Assembly (NCBI GenBank): GCA_015055835.1
Contig: SVHJ01000004.1
Location: 1-55,301 of the forward strand
Source: Clostridiales bacterium
GTDB lineage: Bacteria; Bacillota; Clostridia; Christensenellales; Borkfalkiaceae
Direction: 5' to 3'
Length of the DNA: 55,301 nt
How positions within the stretch are numbered: the first letter of the stretch is position 1; the number at the start of each line of letters is the position of its first letter. This document shows positions 52,300-55,301 of this stretch, one piece after another. Made by a program: the position numbers and the translations under genes. The notes under the pieces were generated by a model. The model searched no databases and was not told the origin of the DNA. It saw only the letters and a program-made list of their open reading frames with translations.

Positions 52300-53571
52300 A
52301 TGAAAGCAAATTTACAAGAGAAGTTTAAGAATAGAAAAATTAAAAAACCTAACCCTTTATTGGCAAAAATTATTGCTAGCGCGTTTAGAAATATTTCTAA
52401 AAAAAGAAACGTTTCTTTTGAATACGCCGACGACTTTTTAAAGTTACAAGATAAGCAAGTTATCTATCTTTGTCAACATAGGTCTTCTGACGACTACATA
52501 TACGTTTTTGCTGGGCTTAAGCATTTAAACGTGCACGCTTTATGTGGTATGCAAAACGTTTTTCAAAAGTATCTTTACACCCTTTTAAAACATCTTGGGG
52601 TTATTGCTAAATATCTTTATCAACCAGATATGCTATCTATTAAGCAAATGTTACAAGCAAAAAAACTTGGCGATAGCCTTATGATTTTCCCTGAAGGTAT
52701 TCAGTCAACCAGTGGTTCTACCCACCCTATCAACCCTGCAACTTTAAAGTTTATTCGCAAAACGGGGTTACCAGTTGTTCTTGTAAAGGTTAAGGGTTCT
52801 TATTTTACTAAAACTAGATATAGTAAAGATATTAAAAAGGGTAAAATTACCGTTAATTATTCTAAACTTTTTGATGCTGAAGATTTTAAAAATCTTTCTG
52901 AAGAGGAACTTTATACTAAAATGTTTGAAAACTTTAAGTATAACGAGTTTGAGGAACATAAAAACGATAATATAGAGTTTGTTGGGGAAAAACCGAATAT
53001 TTACGGGCTTGATAACATTATTTATAAATGCCCTTGCTGTGAAAAAGAAAATAATTTTGTGGTAGAAAACGATACTATGACCTGCAAAAACTGTGGGTTA
53101 AAAGTTAAAATGGATAACTATTATAATCTACTACCTGTTAATAAAGATTTACCTTTTAGTAATACTGACGAGTGGTATAAGTGGCAAAGAAAGGTTGTTA
53201 AAGAAGAAATTTTGGACGACAACTTTTCTCTTTCTGCTAAAGTTAAACTTAATACTATAAATCCTACTAAAATTACTAAAAATTATTCCCTTTTAAATGT
53301 TGGCGAAGGGGTTATTACTTTAACTAATAAAGGTTTAAGATACGTTGGAACTAGATATGATGAAGAGGTTGACCTTTTCTTTGATGCAAAGGCGCTTTAC
53401 TCTCTTTCTATTTCACTATCATATGACTTTGACTTTTATTATAAAAATGAATATTTTAACTTTAAGCTTTTAGAAAATGAAAAGCTTATGGCTAAATGGA
53501 TGTTAGCAACTGAAGAAATCCATAGTCTTTACGACCCTGCTTGGGCTGATGCTAACAAATGGGTATATTGA
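52300..53571 (+). CDS. PlsC-like acyltransferase fused to a zinc ribbon and an extra C-terminal domain
   Basis: 423 aa. Acyltransferase motifs: HRSSDD (HX4D) at ~66-71, FPEG in LMIFPEGIQSTSGST at ~130 and GLPVVLVKVKGSYF. Thus a glycerolipid acyltransferase relative. Residues ~243-270 are a zinc ribbon (CPCC...CKNCGLKV) and ~150 further residues form an unrecognised C-terminal domain. A fusion of this kind is unusual for PlsC enzymes, which end at about 250 residues. It starts an operon with the VTT and YfcC genes, the first two overlapping-free by 1 nt. The likely reaction is acyl transfer to lysophosphatidate, but the substrate is uncertain. Confidence 0.8.
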   Translation: MKANLQEKFKNRKIKKPNPLLAKIIASAFRNISKKRNVSFEYADDFLKLQDKQVIYLCQHRSSDDYIYVFAGLKHLNVHALCGMQNVFQKYLYTLLKHLGVIAKYLYQPDMLSIKQMLQAKKLGDSLMIFPEGIQSTSGSTHPINPATLKFIRKTGLPVVLVKVKGSYFTKTRYSKDIKKGKITVNYSKLFDAEDFKNLSEEELYTKMFENFKYNEFEEHKNDNIEFVGEKPNIYGLDNIIYKCPCCEKENNFVVENDTMTCKNCGLKVKMDNYYNLLPVNKDLPFSNTDEWYKWQRKVVKEEILDDNFSLSAKVKLNTINPTKITKNYSLLNVGEGVITLTNKGLRYVGTRYDEEVDLFFDAKALYSLSISLSYDFDFYYKNEYFNFKLLENEKLMAKWMLATEEIHSLYDPAWADANKWVY

Positions 53572-53572
53572 T

Positions 53573-54310
53573 ATGTCAAAATTAAACAAAAAAGGCGTTA
53601 CGCTTTTAGCAGTTTCTTCAATCGTTCTTTTGACCGTAGCAATTTTTTCTATTTTGAATTGGGAAACTATCGTTTTTTTATTTAAACAAATTACGACGGG
53701 CGCTGATATTGTTAAAGAATACGTTGAAGGTTTAGGGATACTTGGGATATTTTGTATTTCACTTGTAATAATTATCTGTTTCTTCTTCCCTATTATATCT
53801 TCAGTTCCTATTCAATTAGCCTCTGCAGTAACTTACGGTTTAACTAACGCAACTATTCACGTTGCACTTTCAATTTTCGTTGCAAGTCAGTTGATTTTTT
53901 TATTCACTACTACTATTAGAGTGTTTAGTTCTAAAAAAAGAATTGAAAAAAGAAAAGAGTTAGAGGCAAAGATAAAAAATAGTAAAAGAAGTATTTTTTC
54001 TTTTATTATACTTGCCTACCTTTTACCGTTCGTGCCATTTTTCTTAATACATATGGTTGCGGCAAATAGTGGTATGCGTTGGTGGAAATATACTTTAGTT
54101 ACCCTTTTAGGTCCACTTCCTGATATTATCGTTACTTTGTGGGTGGGCGTAAAAATTACTATGGGCGCTACTAACCCTATACTTTCTTACGTATTATTAT
54201 TAGTAATTCTTGCCTCAGTTATTTTATCTATCGTATTTAAAGAAAGAGTTATTAATTTTATATTTAAACCAAAAGATGAATTAAAGGATATTAAAGAAAA
54301 TGAAAAATAA
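53573..54310 (+). CDS. VTT-domain (DedA-like) membrane protein
   Basis: 245 aa from the ATG at 53573, one base past the upstream stop; a longer frame would overlap by 23 nt. Five or so membrane helices; FPIISSVPIQLASAVTYGL and YLLPFVPFFLIHMVAA resemble the VTT/SNARE-associated fold shared with YqjA-like DedA proteins, which handle lipid scrambling or flipping. Its place next to an acyltransferase fits a lipid role. Overlaps the next gene by 11 nt. Confidence 0.75.
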   Translation: MSKLNKKGVTLLAVSSIVLLTVAIFSILNWETIVFLFKQITTGADIVKEYVEGLGILGIFCISLVIIICFFFPIISSVPIQLASAVTYGLTNATIHVALSIFVASQLIFLFTTTIRVFSSKKRIEKRKELEAKIKNSKRSIFSFIILAYLLPFVPFFLIHMVAANSGMRWWKYTLVTLLGPLPDIIVTLWVGVKITMGATNPILSYVLLLVILASVILSIVFKERVINFIFKPKDELKDIKENEK

Positions 54311-55301
54311 AGACGTTTTTGAAGTTAAGTTTGGCTTGAAAAGTTTTTTAACCGTTTGTGGAATTTTGCTTGGTATTATGGTGCTTGTTGGGGTTTTAAC
54401 CTTTATTATTCCAGCAGGTGAGTATAGCGTAGATGCTGACGGTAATATCATTGCAAATTCTTATCATTTACTTGAAAACGCTACTAGACTTCCCGTTTGG
54501 CGTTGGTTTACTGCCCCTATTGAAGGATTAATTTTAGGAGAAGGGAACTTTAATATAATTCAAATTATTTTAGTTCTTCTTTTTCTAGGTGGCACTTTTA
54601 AGATTTTAGATAGAACGGGTTCTCTTAACGCTTTAGTTCAACTTATTATTCATAAGTTCTATAAAAGACGTTATCTACTTATTTGGATTGTAACCCTATT
54701 TATGATGCTTCTAGCGTCATTTTTTGGACTTCAAGAAGAATTACTTATACTATTCCCTATCTTTTTAGTTTTTGCAAGGGCTATGAAATGGAGTAACGTT
54801 CAAGCAATAAGTTTAATTCTTATAACTACCGGCGTTGGTTTTACAACGGCTACCTTTAACCCTTTTACTATCGGTGTTGCATCTGAACTTGCTGGAGTTA
54901 GCGTGTTAAGTGGTCTTTGGTACAGAGCAATAATCTTTGTTGTTTTATACTTTTTAACTTCGCTTTATTTAGTTTTTATGGCTAAAAGAGATGAAAAGAA
55001 AAATTTATACGCTGATGAAGAAACAACTGTTGACGCCTTTACTGATGATGAAATTAAAGCGTTTTCTAAAAAATCAACAAAGGTTATAATTTTATTCTTA
55101 ACCGTTTTAGCAGTAATAGTTTTAGCATCTATTATTCCACCTATCGCCGACCTTGGAATTGGTATGCTTTTGATGGCTTTAACTTTCGTTATCGGTGCAT
55201 TTATTATCGGCTTAAAAGACTTAAGTGCTAAAGACACTTTTAAGGCGTTTTTACAAGGCGTTAAAGATTTAGCCCCTTCAATCGTTATAATTTTGTTAGC
55301 A
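54300..55301 (+). CDS. YfcC-family (DcuC/ArsB-type) transporter, 3' end cut by window
   Basis: At least 334 aa, open to the window edge. MKNKDVFEVKFGLKSFLTVCGILLG, then IPAGEYSVDADGN, LLFLGGTFKILDRTGSLNALVQLI, GLQEELLILFPIFLVFARAMKWSN and TGVGFTTATFNPFTIGVASE match the YfcC/C4-dicarboxylate and basic amino-acid antiporter family. Substrate unknown. It starts inside the last codons of the VTT gene, so it is co-translated. Confidence 0.85.
   Translation, partial: MKNKDVFEVKFGLKSFLTVCGILLGIMVLVGVLTFIIPAGEYSVDADGNIIANSYHLLENATRLPVWRWFTAPIEGLILGEGNFNIIQIILVLLFLGGTFKILDRTGSLNALVQLIIHKFYKRRYLLIWIVTLFMMLLASFFGLQEELLILFPIFLVFARAMKWSNVQAISLILITTGVGFTTATFNPFTIGVASELAGVSVLSGLWYRAIIFVVLYFLTSLYLVFMAKRDEKKNLYADEETTVDAFTDDEIKAFSKKSTKVIILFLTVLAVIVLASIIPPIADLGIGMLLMALTFVIGAFIIGLKDLSAKDTFKAFLQGVKDLAPSIVIILLA

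Noticed and set aside
1..55301. CRISPR arrays, insertion sequences or an intact prophage
   Set aside because: No regularly spaced repeats, no transposase or integrase gene and no phage structural genes were seen.

Overview
The window is AT-rich with compact, mostly minus-strand operons, strong Shine-Dalgarno sites and near-consensus sigma-A promoters. It carries a SigK-type sporulation sigma factor, a SpoVB-like flippase, a YlmC/YmxH-type sporulation protein, a TM1266-type hydrogenase regulator and a CoA-disulfide reductase. Together these point to an anaerobic, spore-forming (or recently spore-forming) member of the Clostridia. I cannot place it to genus from sequence alone.

Layout. 1-3481: CoA-disulfide reductase with a rhodanese domain (cut by the window edge), a NifX-like protein with a His/Cys-rich tail, and a MATE transporter. 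3482-5601: a small accessory patch holding a frameshifted gene remnant, a DUF3892 protein, a candidate small RNA with its own promoter and terminator, a Xre-type regulator, two tRNA-Arg(CCU) genes and two tRNA-like relics. 5602-28843: a 23 kb minus-strand polysaccharide (capsule/EPS) operon driven from a strong promoter at 28927-28954. It encodes a monotopic phosphoglycosyl transferase, glycosyltransferases, Wzx-like and Wzy-like proteins, RmlA/B/C without RmlD, three DegT-type PLP enzymes, three ATP-grasp ligases, an ornithine-cyclodeaminase-like dehydrogenase, and two copies of an iron-sulfur F420-beta-like protein plus pyruvyl-transferase-like pair.

29143-38877: housekeeping genes. These are a C-GCAxxG-C-C protein, Mrp ATPase, FolA, ThyA, a TM1266-like regulator, SigK, an amidohydrolase, ProC-ProA-ProB, an NCS2 purine permease and a small two-LysM protein. 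38987-42943: SpoVB-like flippase, a folate ECF transporter (FolT) under a THF riboswitch, DUF421 and DUF4363 proteins, and a zinc-ribbon membrane protein. 43000-51281: UvrA/UvrB, GAPDH, an M29 aminopeptidase and class II fructose-bisphosphate aldolase. 51326-55301: a Rho-N/SAP-like small protein behind a structured 160-nt RNA (6S-like or attenuator), a YlmC/YmxH protein, a PlsC-like acyltransferase fused to a zinc ribbon, a VTT-domain membrane protein and a partial YfcC-type transporter.

The most interesting parts are: (a) the polysaccharide operon, whose set of ATP-grasp ligases, OCD-like dehydrogenase and aminotransferases suggests a surface glycan decorated with amino acids, and whose promoter carries a perfect 15-bp tandem duplication; (b) the structured RNA at 51621-51782 with mutually exclusive terminator and antiterminator hairpins; (c) the Xre / small RNA / DUF3892 module beside a graveyard of tRNA-like sequences. 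Family names come from recognising motifs by eye. No database search was possible.
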